A stretch of 64,000 nucleotides of DNA from Massilia frigida (GCF_011682175.1 NZ_WHJG01000013.1:62001-126000), one strand, 5' to 3'. Positions 33,552 to 42,156 are shown, numbered from the stretch's first letter. Notes: generated by a model not told the origin, from the sequence alone. Numbers and translations: made by a program.

Positions 33552-34808
33552 ATGGCAAGCACGTCGAACACGCCGGCAATGTATTTCCTGGACACGCCGG
33601 ACGCGAAGAAGTTCTGCGCAAAAGACATGGACGAACTGAAGAAGCAGTGCGCACCTGACGACCGTAACCAGCAAAACCGCGGCAAGGGCAAGCCGAAGGC
33701 ACGAACCCGCCATGATGCCAACGGCAAGGAAGGGAACTGGGTGATGGATCATTGTGGTCCCTTGCTCATGAAGCCCGGAGAGGACTTTGAGGACTGGATT
33801 AAGGATTTCAAAGACGTTGATGGGATGATGAGAAAGGTCGCGACCGAGTTAAAAGACAAGGTGATCGGCAAGATCGAAGAGGAACTGCTTGAATATGGGG
33901 CCAAGGCGGTCGGCAAGATGGCCGTGCGGCGCGGGTTGACTGGATGGATTCCGGTGGTCGGCTGGATCATGACAGCGGTCGACGTGGCTGTAACGGCGGT
34001 CGATGTCGCCACCAAGGTGTCCGATATGAAAGACACCGTTAAGGGACTCAAGGATACGGTCGGGAGGCTCAAGGAGCAAGCTGGCAAGATAACCGATACG
34101 TACAAGAAATACGAAGACAAACTAAAGAATTTTCCCAACCTGTCCAAGGACGAGCAGGACAAGGTTGCTCGCGCTGTCATGGTCGACGTGCAGACGGCCT
34201 ATGCGACGAGCAATCCCTGCTTGCGTGCACGTAAATGCATGCTGGTCCCGTATAGTAAGGGCGGTGCAGAAAAATGGGCCGGCAATGGTTGCTGCCCAGG
34301 CCAGACGGGGCATCATTTGTTGCCCGATACGATGTTCCGCGATCCCAAAGGGAGCGCGGACAAGAGGGAAAGTTGGAAAAACAATCCCGCCAATTACAAT
34401 CAGGATGGGAAACTGAAAACCCTGCAGCGCAGCGGGTTGCCGAAAAAAGAATGCTGGGGAAAATATTCGGATGGGGCAGCGCCCACCATTTGCGCGGAGG
34501 GCGCCAATCAGCACTCCGGTTCGCATGGCGCGATTCACGACCTCACCGATGCTGCGCTGGCCACGTCCGGCAGCGCCGGCAAAAGCGATATGCCGTATGC
34601 GGACGCGCGCGATCTCACGCTTGGGCGTATCAGCAAAATGTACGGGTGTGACAAACGATGCCTGCAAGCCCAGCTTGACGCCTATTATTGTGGCAAGGCG
34701 GCCAGCAAGACACCGCCTTGCTCGGGCTGTGAGGGGGCGAGCGTCGTTCCCAACTCCGGCAAGGGCGGTTCCCGCGACGGTGATATAGAAGTGAGCAACG
34801 AGGAATAA
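33552..34808 (+). CDS. T6SS effector with GHH-type HNH/Endo VII nuclease domain
   Basis: 418 residues. An N-terminal spacer is followed by a hydrophobic stretch (about 129-156, GLTGWIPVVGWIMTAVDVAVTAVDVA), a coiled coil (160-215), and a C-terminal toxin domain. The domain has GQTGHHLLPDTMF (H254, H255), the signature of GHH toxins in the HNH/Endo VII superfamily, plus HSGSHGAIHDL (H325) that could complete the metal site. It holds at least 15 Cys, many in pairs (NGCCPG, CDKRC, CSGC), unusual for a cytosolic nuclease. It should cut DNA in target cells. The candidate immunity gene follows by 10 bp. Confidence 0.83.
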   Translation: MASTSNTPAMYFLDTPDAKKFCAKDMDELKKQCAPDDRNQQNRGKGKPKARTRHDANGKEGNWVMDHCGPLLMKPGEDFEDWIKDFKDVDGMMRKVATELKDKVIGKIEEELLEYGAKAVGKMAVRRGLTGWIPVVGWIMTAVDVAVTAVDVATKVSDMKDTVKGLKDTVGRLKEQAGKITDTYKKYEDKLKNFPNLSKDEQDKVARAVMVDVQTAYATSNPCLRARKCMLVPYSKGGAEKWAGNGCCPGQTGHHLLPDTMFRDPKGSADKRESWKNNPANYNQDGKLKTLQRSGLPKKECWGKYSDGAAPTICAEGANQHSGSHGAIHDLTDAALATSGSAGKSDMPYADARDLTLGRISKMYGCDKRCLQAQLDAYYCGKAASKTPPCSGCEGASVVPNSGKGGSRDGDIEVSNEE

Positions 34809-34818
34809 AGGAGTACAA

Positions 34819-35853
34819 ATGATTTTTGATAAGAATATGTGGGCGCATATCGGCAAGGGTTTTTTCGTCAAGGACTGCACTATTGGATTTGAAGACGGTC
34901 GACTTGGCTTTTTGCTGGTCGAGGAGGGTGATGCGGACAATCGTGACGAGGCGTGGGAAACGCGCTTGGTCGCAGTCAAGCTCGAGCTGCCGGTCGACAA
35001 GCGCTTCTTCGTCCGCAGCGGCGACAATATGGGTTCGTCCACCCTGTCGTCGGCGTGGGCGCCGGACCAGTCCGAATTCGTCATGGTCGACACTTTTCGC
35101 CGCGTCTGGAGCTACAAGCCGAAGGAATACAAGGGAAGCGAAGGGTCGATTCCTTTCGATACGAAGGGCCACGATTACGGCTCCGCCGTCACTAAGGTGG
35201 TCCGGGTCGGCACAACGGTGTATGCCATCGGAGCGCCGTTCCGCATTTTCCAGCGCACCAAGGGCCAGCAATGGAAGGAAATGGCCGGCGTTCCGATTCC
35301 AGCAGCATTCGAGAGCGGCGATCGGAAAAAGATCATCGAAGCGGTGGCCGACTCGATGTTTTTCGATCTGGCGGGGTTTTCCAATACCGACATGTATGCT
35401 GTCGGCGACGCCGGCACGGTTTGGCATTTCGACGGCAAGCGTTGGCAGCAGATTCCCTTTCCAACCAATGTGCAGCTCAATACTGTGGCCTGCGGAGAAA
35501 ACGGCGACGTCTACATAACCGACATTCGCGGCAATCTCTGGAAAGGTGGCGGTACCAAGTGGTCCTTGCTGTGCGAAATGGACCAGAGCCTGCCCTTCAC
35601 CGATTCCGCCTGGTTTAACGGACGCCTGTGGTGTGCCAACGATTACGGCATGTATGTCCTGGAAGGGAAAAAGCTGGTCGCCGCGCACAAAGCGAAGAGC
35701 GATCCGGTTTCCAACGAGGTCGCCTTGCACAGCCACCGCATCGATGTCTCGCCCGACGGCAAGCAGATGCTCGTCTGTGGCGGCGACGGTGCGGCGCTGC
35801 ATGACGGCAAAAAATGGACCTTGCTATTCTCGGGCATGTCCTTGGTGGACTGA
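34819..35853 (+). CDS. Beta-propeller-like protein, candidate immunity protein
   Basis: 344 residues with repeated beta-sheet units of about 45 residues (for example YAVGDAGTVWHFDGKRWQQIPF, GENGDVYITDIRGNLWKGGGTKW, VSPDGKQMLVCGGDGAALHDGKKW), as in beta-propellers. There is no signal peptide, so it is cytosolic, where a nuclease toxin would act. It has AAGGAG 6 nt before the ATG, directly after the effector gene; such placement is usual for immunity genes. No known immunity family is recognised, so the role rests on position. Confidence 0.65.
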   Translation: MIFDKNMWAHIGKGFFVKDCTIGFEDGRLGFLLVEEGDADNRDEAWETRLVAVKLELPVDKRFFVRSGDNMGSSTLSSAWAPDQSEFVMVDTFRRVWSYKPKEYKGSEGSIPFDTKGHDYGSAVTKVVRVGTTVYAIGAPFRIFQRTKGQQWKEMAGVPIPAAFESGDRKKIIEAVADSMFFDLAGFSNTDMYAVGDAGTVWHFDGKRWQQIPFPTNVQLNTVACGENGDVYITDIRGNLWKGGGTKWSLLCEMDQSLPFTDSAWFNGRLWCANDYGMYVLEGKKLVAAHKAKSDPVSNEVALHSHRIDVSPDGKQMLVCGGDGAALHDGKKWTLLFSGMSLVD

Positions 35854-35948
35854 TGGCGCCCGGCAGCGGCGCCAGCGCGGCGGCGCGCGCCGGCGGGCTG
35901 TAGGGCGGTCCTTGAGCAACTTTTTTTCGAACGTCTTTCCTGGCAATC
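35853..35948 (+). other. Short gap with a 16-codon frame overlapping the propeller stop
   Basis: ATG 35853 overlaps the TGA of the propeller gene (TGATG) and opens a 16-codon frame, MAPGSGASAAARAGGL, ending at 35903. It may be a gene remnant or a device for coupling translation to the next gene; it is too short to call. Confidence 0.2.
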
Positions 35949-37292
35949 ATGAGCAACTCTAATTTTCATTTTCCGGTGATCGGCCCGCTGGTTACGCGGC
36001 ACGCGGAAGATGCAGCGTTCTACTGGTCGCAACTGGACCGGGCGGCCGCATCGCCGCAGGTCGGGTTCGACAAGCTACAACACTTCAATCGTTTGCAAGA
36101 CGCTCACTTAGACGGATTGCGAGCTGCCGGCGCGAGCGGTTGGCTTCCAGCATTACACGCGCTTGAACGCTGGCGCAAGGCAGGTGAGGCATTTGTATGT
36201 ACTCTGCTTGCGATGCGCCCCGTCAATCGCGCTCGGCTGGACAGCATCCTCACGGTCGTCCGCCAGCGTCCCGATGAACTGCTACGCGGCCTCGTGTCGG
36301 CTTTAGCATGGATGGGCGATCAATCCGACGAGGTCATCCAGATTTGGTCGGGGCCGAAGGCAGACCCGGTAGCTCAAGTCGCAGCACTGCGTGCAGTGGC
36401 TGTGCGTGGTCCGGCCGCCGTGGCCCATCTCGCAAGTCCCCTTGCCGCGTATTTTTCGTCCTCTACACCCCACGTTAGGGCTGCGGCTTGCCGTGCAGCA
36501 GGGGTAGGTGACAAATCTGGAATTGCGCCGCTATTGATAGCAGCATTGGAGGACTCTGACCTGGCAGTGCGGGCAGAGGCCGCAATTTCCTTGGCCGCGT
36601 CCGGTGAATATGAGAATGCACTGAGTGTCTTAAAGGCATGCGTCCTATTACAAGCTGGATTGTATGCCAGCGCCACAGGTTGGTACCGGATGCAGTCGGC
36701 GCGCCGTCTCCATCGCTGGACAATGAAACTGGCCATATTGACTGCTCCGGGTACATCCTCGGCCCACGACTTGCTGGCGCTTCTGCCCGCTCGCAGCGGC
36801 CTTACCTTTGCCATGGCCCATGGGGACCTGATCCATCTGCCATTCGTCGTTGAGCACATGGCTAATCCCGAAGTTGATCGTTACGCTGGCTGGATATGGG
36901 AAACGCTGACCGGTATGGATCTCGCTGCGGCCGGCTGGACAATCCCGGAACCTGCACCATCGACCCAAGACAGCAACCAAGTCATCACCCAGACAAGGCT
37001 GGACGCCGACAATGGCCTCGCGCGGCCACTGCACGCTGCCGTCCGCGCTTACACAGCCTCAAGCCCATTCTTCTTGCTTCATGGGAAACGCGTACTGTGC
37101 GGACAGGAACTTGCCCTCGAACATGCCCTCAATTTGCTCGAAAGTGCATCTCAGCCGGTTCGATCTCTCGCCGCCCACAGCCTCGATGGCGACGGGTTCC
37201 TGGTACGCATGAATGTCTGCGCACCAGCGTCCGCACAACGCAGTGCGATGAATGCGTTATATCATATGCTTGCCGGGAAAGTGGCCGCATGA
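35949..37292 (+). CDS. TIGR02270-like HEAT-repeat protein of the T6SS module
   Basis: 447 residues. HEAT-like helical repeats are clear (VAALRAVAVRGPAAVAHLASPLAAYF, VRAAACRAAGVGDKSGIAPLLIAALEDSDLAVRAEAAISLAAS). The overall form, with WIWETLTGMDL and the PLFGKR-like FLLHGKRVLCGQ, matches the TIGR02270 family found in T6SS vgrG clusters. Function is unknown; a scaffold or effector-handling role is possible. Its stop overlaps the thioredoxin-like start by ATGA. Confidence 0.78.
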   Translation: MSNSNFHFPVIGPLVTRHAEDAAFYWSQLDRAAASPQVGFDKLQHFNRLQDAHLDGLRAAGASGWLPALHALERWRKAGEAFVCTLLAMRPVNRARLDSILTVVRQRPDELLRGLVSALAWMGDQSDEVIQIWSGPKADPVAQVAALRAVAVRGPAAVAHLASPLAAYFSSSTPHVRAAACRAAGVGDKSGIAPLLIAALEDSDLAVRAEAAISLAASGEYENALSVLKACVLLQAGLYASATGWYRMQSARRLHRWTMKLAILTAPGTSSAHDLLALLPARSGLTFAMAHGDLIHLPFVVEHMANPEVDRYAGWIWETLTGMDLAAAGWTIPEPAPSTQDSNQVITQTRLDADNGLARPLHAAVRAYTASSPFFLLHGKRVLCGQELALEHALNLLESASQPVRSLAAHSLDGDGFLVRMNVCAPASAQRSAMNALYHMLAGKVAA

Positions 37293-37693
37293 GCACGGGT
37301 TGTTTGGACCCGTGGAGCGATGCCGCCGAGATCGCCGATCGCTTGGCGTCGCCATTCGCGCGCTTGGTGCTGATGCTCGGTGCGGAAGACTGGTGCGAAA
37401 CTTGCCGTTTATTCAGACCGGTTTTCGATTCCATCGCACACCAACGGGCGGGCCGGCAAGAGACCTGGCTTTGGCTCGACCTCGAAGAGCACGGGGAATT
37501 TCTGGGGGACTATATTCCGGACAGCTTGCCATTGCTCGTTGTGTACAAAGGCGCCCAACTAACGCATGCTGTGATTGCTGGCCGGGTGAACGCGACGGAG
37601 CTGGAAGAGCTGCTGGCACAACCGTCTCGCATCGAACACAGCGCTTTGCCCGACCTTCGAGGACGGCTGATGTCTTCCGATTGGGCGCTTTAG
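37289..37693 (+). CDS. Thioredoxin-like protein of the T6SS module
   Basis: 134 residues with a thioredoxin fold: VLMLGAEDWCETCRLFRPVF has the CxxC pair C36-E-T-C39; DSLPLLVVYKGAQLTHAVIAGR supplies the cis-Pro strand. There is no signal peptide. It is unlike trxA (WCGPCK) of this window. ATGA overlap with the HEAT protein shows shared translation. Since the effector upstream is Cys-rich, a role in keeping it reduced or folding it is conceivable, but this is inference only. Confidence 0.75.
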   Translation: MSTGCLDPWSDAAEIADRLASPFARLVLMLGAEDWCETCRLFRPVFDSIAHQRAGRQETWLWLDLEEHGEFLGDYIPDSLPLLVVYKGAQLTHAVIAGRVNATELEELLAQPSRIEHSALPDLRGRLMSSDWAL

Positions 37694-37778
37694 ATTCGTC
37701 CAAAGTTTGCAGGAACTTTGTTGCGTTATACGCCCTAGATTGGAATTTTTGAATTAACTTTTCGCGACCAATAAACCG

Positions 37779-38579
37779 ATGACTAAGCTATATGCAATCT
37801 CCCTGTATCGGCGCAAGAGAGCAGATGGGGAATGGGTGCAGCTCGGGTGGATCGTGATGATGCGGCGGCGAGGAAATCTTATACATCGCCGGCTGAGCGT
37901 TAAAGAATTCGGCAGCATGGACACTGCTTTGCAGGCTGCTATTGAATTTCGCGACCAGATCAATCGAGAGTGCGTTCCGCTAACCAAACGTGAGCTTTGC
38001 GCCACGATTCGCGGCACCAATACAAGTGGGGTCCCGGGCGTCTTCCGCGCGCGCGACGGTGTCCAGGAATACTGGAAGGCAGGCCTGCTGACAGCTAACG
38101 GTACTAAACGCACGAGGCAATTTTCTATCAAAAAATATGGCGAGGATGTTGCCTTCGATCTCGCCATTCAAGCGCGTTCGCAATTACTCGACATGGTCAG
38201 CGGTTTCCATGTTCATCACCCGGACATTAAGAACGAAACACGTGCGTTGCCGGCAACGCAATGTCAAGTAACGCGCCAGCCATGCAGGCTGGCGCCGGAT
38301 GAAAATCCGTATGCACGGGAGAGGGAGTGCGACGTACCCGGTGTCGGGATTACAAATGTGAAGACAACTACGGCCAATGGGACGACCTACATAACAAGAT
38401 ACTGGACTTCCATGGTTCGAGATAAAGCAGGGTTACCCAAGCGTAGATATTTTTCTGTAGCAAAACACGGCGAAGATGAGGCAAAGCGCTTGGCTGTCGA
38501 ACATCAACTTCGTGCCGCCCGGACAACGGACAATCGGGGGGCGACTCCTGAGGCAACGGTGGGGGCGGTTGTAGCCTAA
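37779..38579 (+). CDS. AP2-like repeat DNA-binding protein
   Basis: 266 residues in three related units. Unit 1 (about 20-65) has HRRLSVKEFGSMDTALQAAIEFRDQI. Unit 2 (about 83-140) has GVPGVFRARD...RQFSIKKYGEDVAFDLAIQAR. Unit 3 (about 185-250) has VPGVGITNVK...RRYFSVAKHGEDEAKRLAVEHQL. A three-stranded sheet with FS..K.G...A...A helix is the AP2/integrase-like fold that binds DNA, seen in phage HNH enzymes and in mobile elements. No nuclease motif is present. It lies alone after the T6SS block, so it may regulate the cassette or be island cargo. Confidence 0.68.
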   Translation: MTKLYAISLYRRKRADGEWVQLGWIVMMRRRGNLIHRRLSVKEFGSMDTALQAAIEFRDQINRECVPLTKRELCATIRGTNTSGVPGVFRARDGVQEYWKAGLLTANGTKRTRQFSIKKYGEDVAFDLAIQARSQLLDMVSGFHVHHPDIKNETRALPATQCQVTRQPCRLAPDENPYARERECDVPGVGITNVKTTTANGTTYITRYWTSMVRDKAGLPKRRYFSVAKHGEDEAKRLAVEHQLRAARTTDNRGATPEATVGAVVA

Positions 38580-39600
38580 CGGCAACTGGTAAGGTCATAT
38601 CGTGACGGTGATCCGCCCCTTCGCCCATCCTTGATCTCGACCTCCGATCCCCACAGTTGCTGCCGGACGGTATCTCCTTCCTGATCTTCACGCAAAACGG
38701 TGGCAAAGGTGATCTCGCCCAGCCGCGCTGCGATGGTCTGACGCACGCACAGACGACCCCAGCAACCTTCAAGCGATCCTAGTCGAAGAACGTGTGTCTC
38801 TGGCCGTCAACCGTCCTGAAGTGCAGATCAAGGGCGTGTTCGTCGCATGACGTGGCAGCACGGCGTAACTCATGAGTGGCCCGAAGTTCAAACGATGAGA
38901 CCTGTAGGACTTCATCCTTAAGTCTGATGCAGGAGGGGACCCAGTCTAGTCAGTTGGTTTTTTTATTGCCGCCAAAGTAGCGAGCGAAAGGGGCGCATTT
39001 GAAATGCAACCCGACCAAGTGAAGTCCGAGTCCACGCCGGGCTCGGGGGGCATTCAAAGTGACCCAGGAAGCGCTATGCAGGACCGCACTCTCCCTCGAC
39101 GTGCACAACCGCGAATTGGGAATATTTTTCTGGGACGGTCCCGCCGCCAGAATCAGACCCAGAGTGGGGGCATCGAAACTCCGCACGTCCATCCAGAACA
39201 GGACCGCGCCCTAGCCATTTTTTCACACGGTCAAGATAGAAAAACGGTTTTTCAGAACGCCACAAACACCCGCTGGTCGACGTGGGAAGTCTCGCCGAAA
39301 TTGGCGATACCCCGGCCAAGGGAGGGGGCAAACTATGGCAGTTACCGCCCGACAGGACCGCGCTCTCCCTTCAATTTAACGCTAACCCACAAAACGCCAG
39401 GCCCGCGAATCGGCGTGCTCGATCGCCCGGCCGGCAAGCAGCAGCTTTACGCGCGCGCCTGCGTGCGCGAGGGGCGGTACCCGAAAGTGTGGAGTCATCC
39501 CGGACCTAGACCGCATCCCCTCCCACGCATAGAATTTTTCCCCCGGTAGATTTTAATCAAATCAGCAATGCGCAAATCGACCATGAGGACGCTTTCCATT
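38580..39600. other. Decayed region at the right end of the island
   Basis: No intact gene seen. A minus-strand frame of about 65 codons (38580-38780, HVLRLGSLEGCWGRLC... to EVEIKDGRRGG) and a plus-strand tail (ILVEERVSLAVNRPEVQIKG around 38785-38850) look like gene pieces, but I recognise neither. The part from about 38990 includes motifs like IS21-family ends (separate entry). Further short open stretches are in poor codon usage. Confidence 0.45.
38990..39075. mobile_element. Possible IS21-family end remnant
   Basis: GGGCGCATTTGAAATGCAACCC followed at about 39049 by GGGGCATTCAAAGTGACCCA recalls the repeated GATTTGAAATGCGACCC and GGGGCATT...TGACCC end repeats of IS21-family elements. No istA or istB gene is present, so only an end would remain. 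This is from memory of such ends. Confidence 0.3.
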
Positions 39601-39601
39601 T

Positions 39602-39622
39602 TGACGGTACTTTTGACGGTAT
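39602..39622. promoter_or_regulatory. Right-end TGACGGTA(C/T) pair (putative integrase arm sites)
   Basis: TGACGGTAC at 39602-39610 and TGACGGTAT at 39614-39622 have the same 12-bp pitch as the boxes at 20849 and 20861 before the integrase. They lie 34 bp inside the attR repeat. Confidence 0.72.
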
Positions 39623-39655
39623 TTACTCAATATTTACACAATTTTCCTAGCAGAA

Positions 39656-39678
39656 TTCGATTCCGGCTCCCGCACCAA
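39656..39678. other. attR: right-end copy of the tRNA-Leu 3' end
   Basis: TTCGATTCCGGCTCCCG then CACCAA, equal to the tRNA-Leu 3' end at 20713-20736 except for one missing G. No other tRNA structure surrounds it. It marks the right edge of the island (span about 18.96 kb between repeats). Confidence 0.85.
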
Positions 39679-40013
39679 TGAATTCAAGCGCTTAGGCGCA
39701 TCAAGACCCTCCGGCCTTTGCCTCGCATTGGCCTTGCATGAAACATCCCCCATTTTTCATCCGCCTGACACTGCTGGCCTGTCTGCCAGATCGCGCATGG
39801 CGTTTCCCGGCCCACCATCGGCTCCGCTTGCCGCGCACGTACTGCCAGCGCGCCATCCCTCCGTCCGTTCACCGGACATTAAAAAACAATATGAATCAAG
39901 CCGCACGTTTAACAGTAAATTAATCATTTCTATTTGCAAAGATTATTTACCTGTCGGAATTTTTTACACATGATGGGCAATATATTTATCCTACTGAACA
40001 AAAACAAGGAGTT
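39679..40013. other. Non-coding region between attR and the PEP-CTERM gene
   Basis: No gene is supported on either strand. It is AT-rich from about 39885 onward (AGTAAATTAATCATTTC), where a promoter for the PEP-CTERM gene is likely. Confidence 0.4.
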
Positions 40014-40064
40014 ATGAAACTGGCACGTTCTATGCTCATCCTTATGCTAAGAACAATCACATGA
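40014..40064 (+). CDS. Possible 16-residue leader peptide before the PEP-CTERM gene
   Basis: AAGGAG stands just before an ATG that opens MKLARSMLILMLRTIT, ending in TGA within the ribosome site (GAGGG) of the PEP-CTERM gene. A strong ribosome site followed by a tiny frame could couple or attenuate translation. Not supported by homology. Confidence 0.35.
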   Translation: MKLARSMLILMLRTIT

Positions 40065-40076
40065 GGGATGCCCAAA

Positions 40077-41195
40077 ATGAACTCGATCACACGTCGTTGC
40101 GCCGCACTTGCGTTGCTGGGAATGGCCGGCATCGCTTCCAACGCGGCCTTGGCAGGACCGCTGCCAAGCTACTCCAGCACCTACCCCACGCCCAATTCGG
40201 CCTGCGCAACGTACGGCAATTTCGTTTCGTGTTCGACGGGCGTACTGAACTATCTGTCCGGAAGCAGCGTCACCGGATTCACGGGCGATTACACCTTCAG
40301 CGCGGCGCAGGGCGCCCTGCACGATTCGATTGTGGTTGCCTCGAACGGCGGTGCCATCCTCGCCAACGGCGACGCCGCGCTACCGTCGGAAAATGGATTC
40401 AAAACCAACAATGGCGGCCAGAAGGACTATTTCTTCACCGGCGACCAGAACGACCCCAGCAATAACGGCGCACTGGCCAACGACACGGCGTTCAGCTGGG
40501 ACATGGGCCTCGCTACACTGAACAGCAAGCTGACCTTCGACGGCGACTACCACCAGATGATGATCGCCTTCGACTTCAATAATCCGCAGAATTCAACGGC
40601 CAGCCTGCCGGTCTGGGCGCTGGTGACGATACGCGATAGCGAGGGCAATCTGGCCAACAAATATTTTGAAACCCAACAGCTCGACCTGTTCGACATCTTC
40701 AAGGACCCGTCGCTGTTTCAGTCGACAAAAACCTTCAACGGCACTGGCGTCACGACACCCAATTCGACCGACTTTGCAATGACGGTCGGCGCCATCTGCG
40801 TGGTCAGCAGCACCACGTCCTATCCCTCGCCCGATGGCAGCAACTGCCCCTCTGGCGGCCAGCTGATCAACACCAACCAGGCGTCGAACGCCGTGGAATT
40901 CATCAACTACATCCCCAGCCTCGATTTGAAAGGACTCCAGGGCGCAGGCTACGACACCATGTCGGTGCAGGTCTGGATGGGCTGCTTCGGCACCGGCGGC
41001 AAAACCTCTGGCCCGACATTAGCCAATGGCATACCGGTCGGTCCGTGCGATACGGGCGGCTATGGCGACATTTTCCTTATCGCGGGCGCGGCCATACCGG
41101 ACCGGAATGACGTGCCGGAACCGGGGACGCTCGCACTGGTCTCGCTGTCGCTGTTCGGCCTGTATGCCGCGCGCCGGCGCCGCCAGGCACCCTGA
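40077..41195 (+). CDS. PEP-CTERM sorted exported protein
   Basis: 372 residues. Signal peptide MNSITRRCAALALLGMAGIASNAALA; a beta-rich secreted body; and a C-terminal sorting signal VPEPGTLALVSLSLFGLYAARRRR (Pro-Glu-Pro, hydrophobic helix, Arg cluster). This tail is handled by exosortase EpsH-type systems in bacteria that make exopolysaccharide; no exosortase gene is in the window. ATG 40077 is preferred to 40068 because GAGGG is then 9 nt upstream. Function of the body is unknown. It could be a structural protein of the matrix, fitting with the curli genes that follow. Confidence 0.9.
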   Translation: MNSITRRCAALALLGMAGIASNAALAGPLPSYSSTYPTPNSACATYGNFVSCSTGVLNYLSGSSVTGFTGDYTFSAAQGALHDSIVVASNGGAILANGDAALPSENGFKTNNGGQKDYFFTGDQNDPSNNGALANDTAFSWDMGLATLNSKLTFDGDYHQMMIAFDFNNPQNSTASLPVWALVTIRDSEGNLANKYFETQQLDLFDIFKDPSLFQSTKTFNGTGVTTPNSTDFAMTVGAICVVSSTTSYPSPDGSNCPSGGQLINTNQASNAVEFINYIPSLDLKGLQGAGYDTMSVQVWMGCFGTGGKTSGPTLANGIPVGPCDTGGYGDIFLIAGAAIPDRNDVPEPGTLALVSLSLFGLYAARRRRQAP

Positions 41196-41640
41196 TGCGC
41201 CCTACGACGCACGCCCTGGTGCGCACAGTCGACCCGCACCGTGGCGCTCGCCTTGGCGCTTGCTTTGGCGCTGCCCTGTCGCGCACACCCGGTGCGCGAC
41301 ATGACAACGGCCTTATCGCACACCGCATCCGCACGTGACCGGCACCCGGTCCGGGCGGACGAATCCGCTGCCCGACCCACCCCGCGTCCTTTGCGTCCCC
41401 TCCTCTGTGCCGTGCCATCGCGCTGACCTGACCAGGCAGCGCGATTTCTTTTGGAACAGCGCTTGTTCCGTTCAAATTTCCACTCACCAGCATTGATTTT
41501 TAGCAAATCGAAGCGCTTGACATCCCGGCCTTGAATTTTTGACAGCCATCAAAGCCGGCAAGGTCTCCCTCGATAAACTCAAATCTCATCTGCTCGCCTG
41601 CCGCCGCATTTCAGGCCACAACACAATAACAACAACTGCG
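41196..41640. promoter_or_regulatory. Upstream region of the curli operon
   Basis: A 450-bp gap with no supported gene. It contains a 17-bp inverted repeat GGAACAGCGCTTGTTCC (41453-41469), a candidate operator, and TTGACA at about 41517 that could be a -35 box. No csgD gene is near, so the regulator is unknown. Confidence 0.45.
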
Positions 41641-41647
41641 AGGCCCT

Positions 41648-42106
41648 ATGTCCAGGAACACCGCACTACTCGCCGTTTGCGCGCTGTCGCTCGGCTGCAT
41701 GTTCACCGCGGCAGCCCGGCAAGCGCCGCCGCAAGACGCGCAGGACAAGCTCGATAACGCCGGTCGCGTGCTCGCGTCCGATACCGACAGCGGCGTCGTC
41801 ACCAGCCAGGCCGTCACCGTTGCCGGCCACGATTTTTGCCAATACTTCATTGCCGCTTGGCGCGAGAAAGAAGGCAGCGAACGCTACACCCTTGCCATCC
41901 TGGAACGCCCGTCCGCGCGCCGCGGCAGTGAAGTGCGCATCGACTTCGCCCAGCGCCGCGTGTTTGAAACGCGGCTGCCGGCCGCCAGGGCGGCGATCAA
42001 GGCGCTCAGCGAAGACGCCGCCGAAAGAACCTACCAGGCGGTCGTGCAAGCTGATGCCGAGCGCCAAAGCATCAACGACGCCGACCTCGCGCCCGACGAA
42101 TTCTGA
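41648..42106 (+). CDS. csgE: Curli assembly protein CsgE
   Basis: 152 residues with an export signal (MSRNTALLAVCALSLGCMFTAAA) and the CsgE body: GHDFCQYFIAAWREKEGSERYTLAILERPSARRGSEVRIDFAQRRVFETRLP. In curli systems CsgE caps the CsgG pore from the periplasm and directs subunits into it. GAGG lies 5 nt before the ATG. It is the first gene of a six-gene curli set, with csgF 50 bp downstream. Confidence 0.93.
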   Translation: MSRNTALLAVCALSLGCMFTAAARQAPPQDAQDKLDNAGRVLASDTDSGVVTSQAVTVAGHDFCQYFIAAWREKEGSERYTLAILERPSARRGSEVRIDFAQRRVFETRLPAARAAIKALSEDAAERTYQAVVQADAERQSINDADLAPDEF

Positions 42107-42156
42107 TCCTGTCCAATGCTGTCTCTGTCAACGCCGTACAAGTAAGGAAATCAGCC

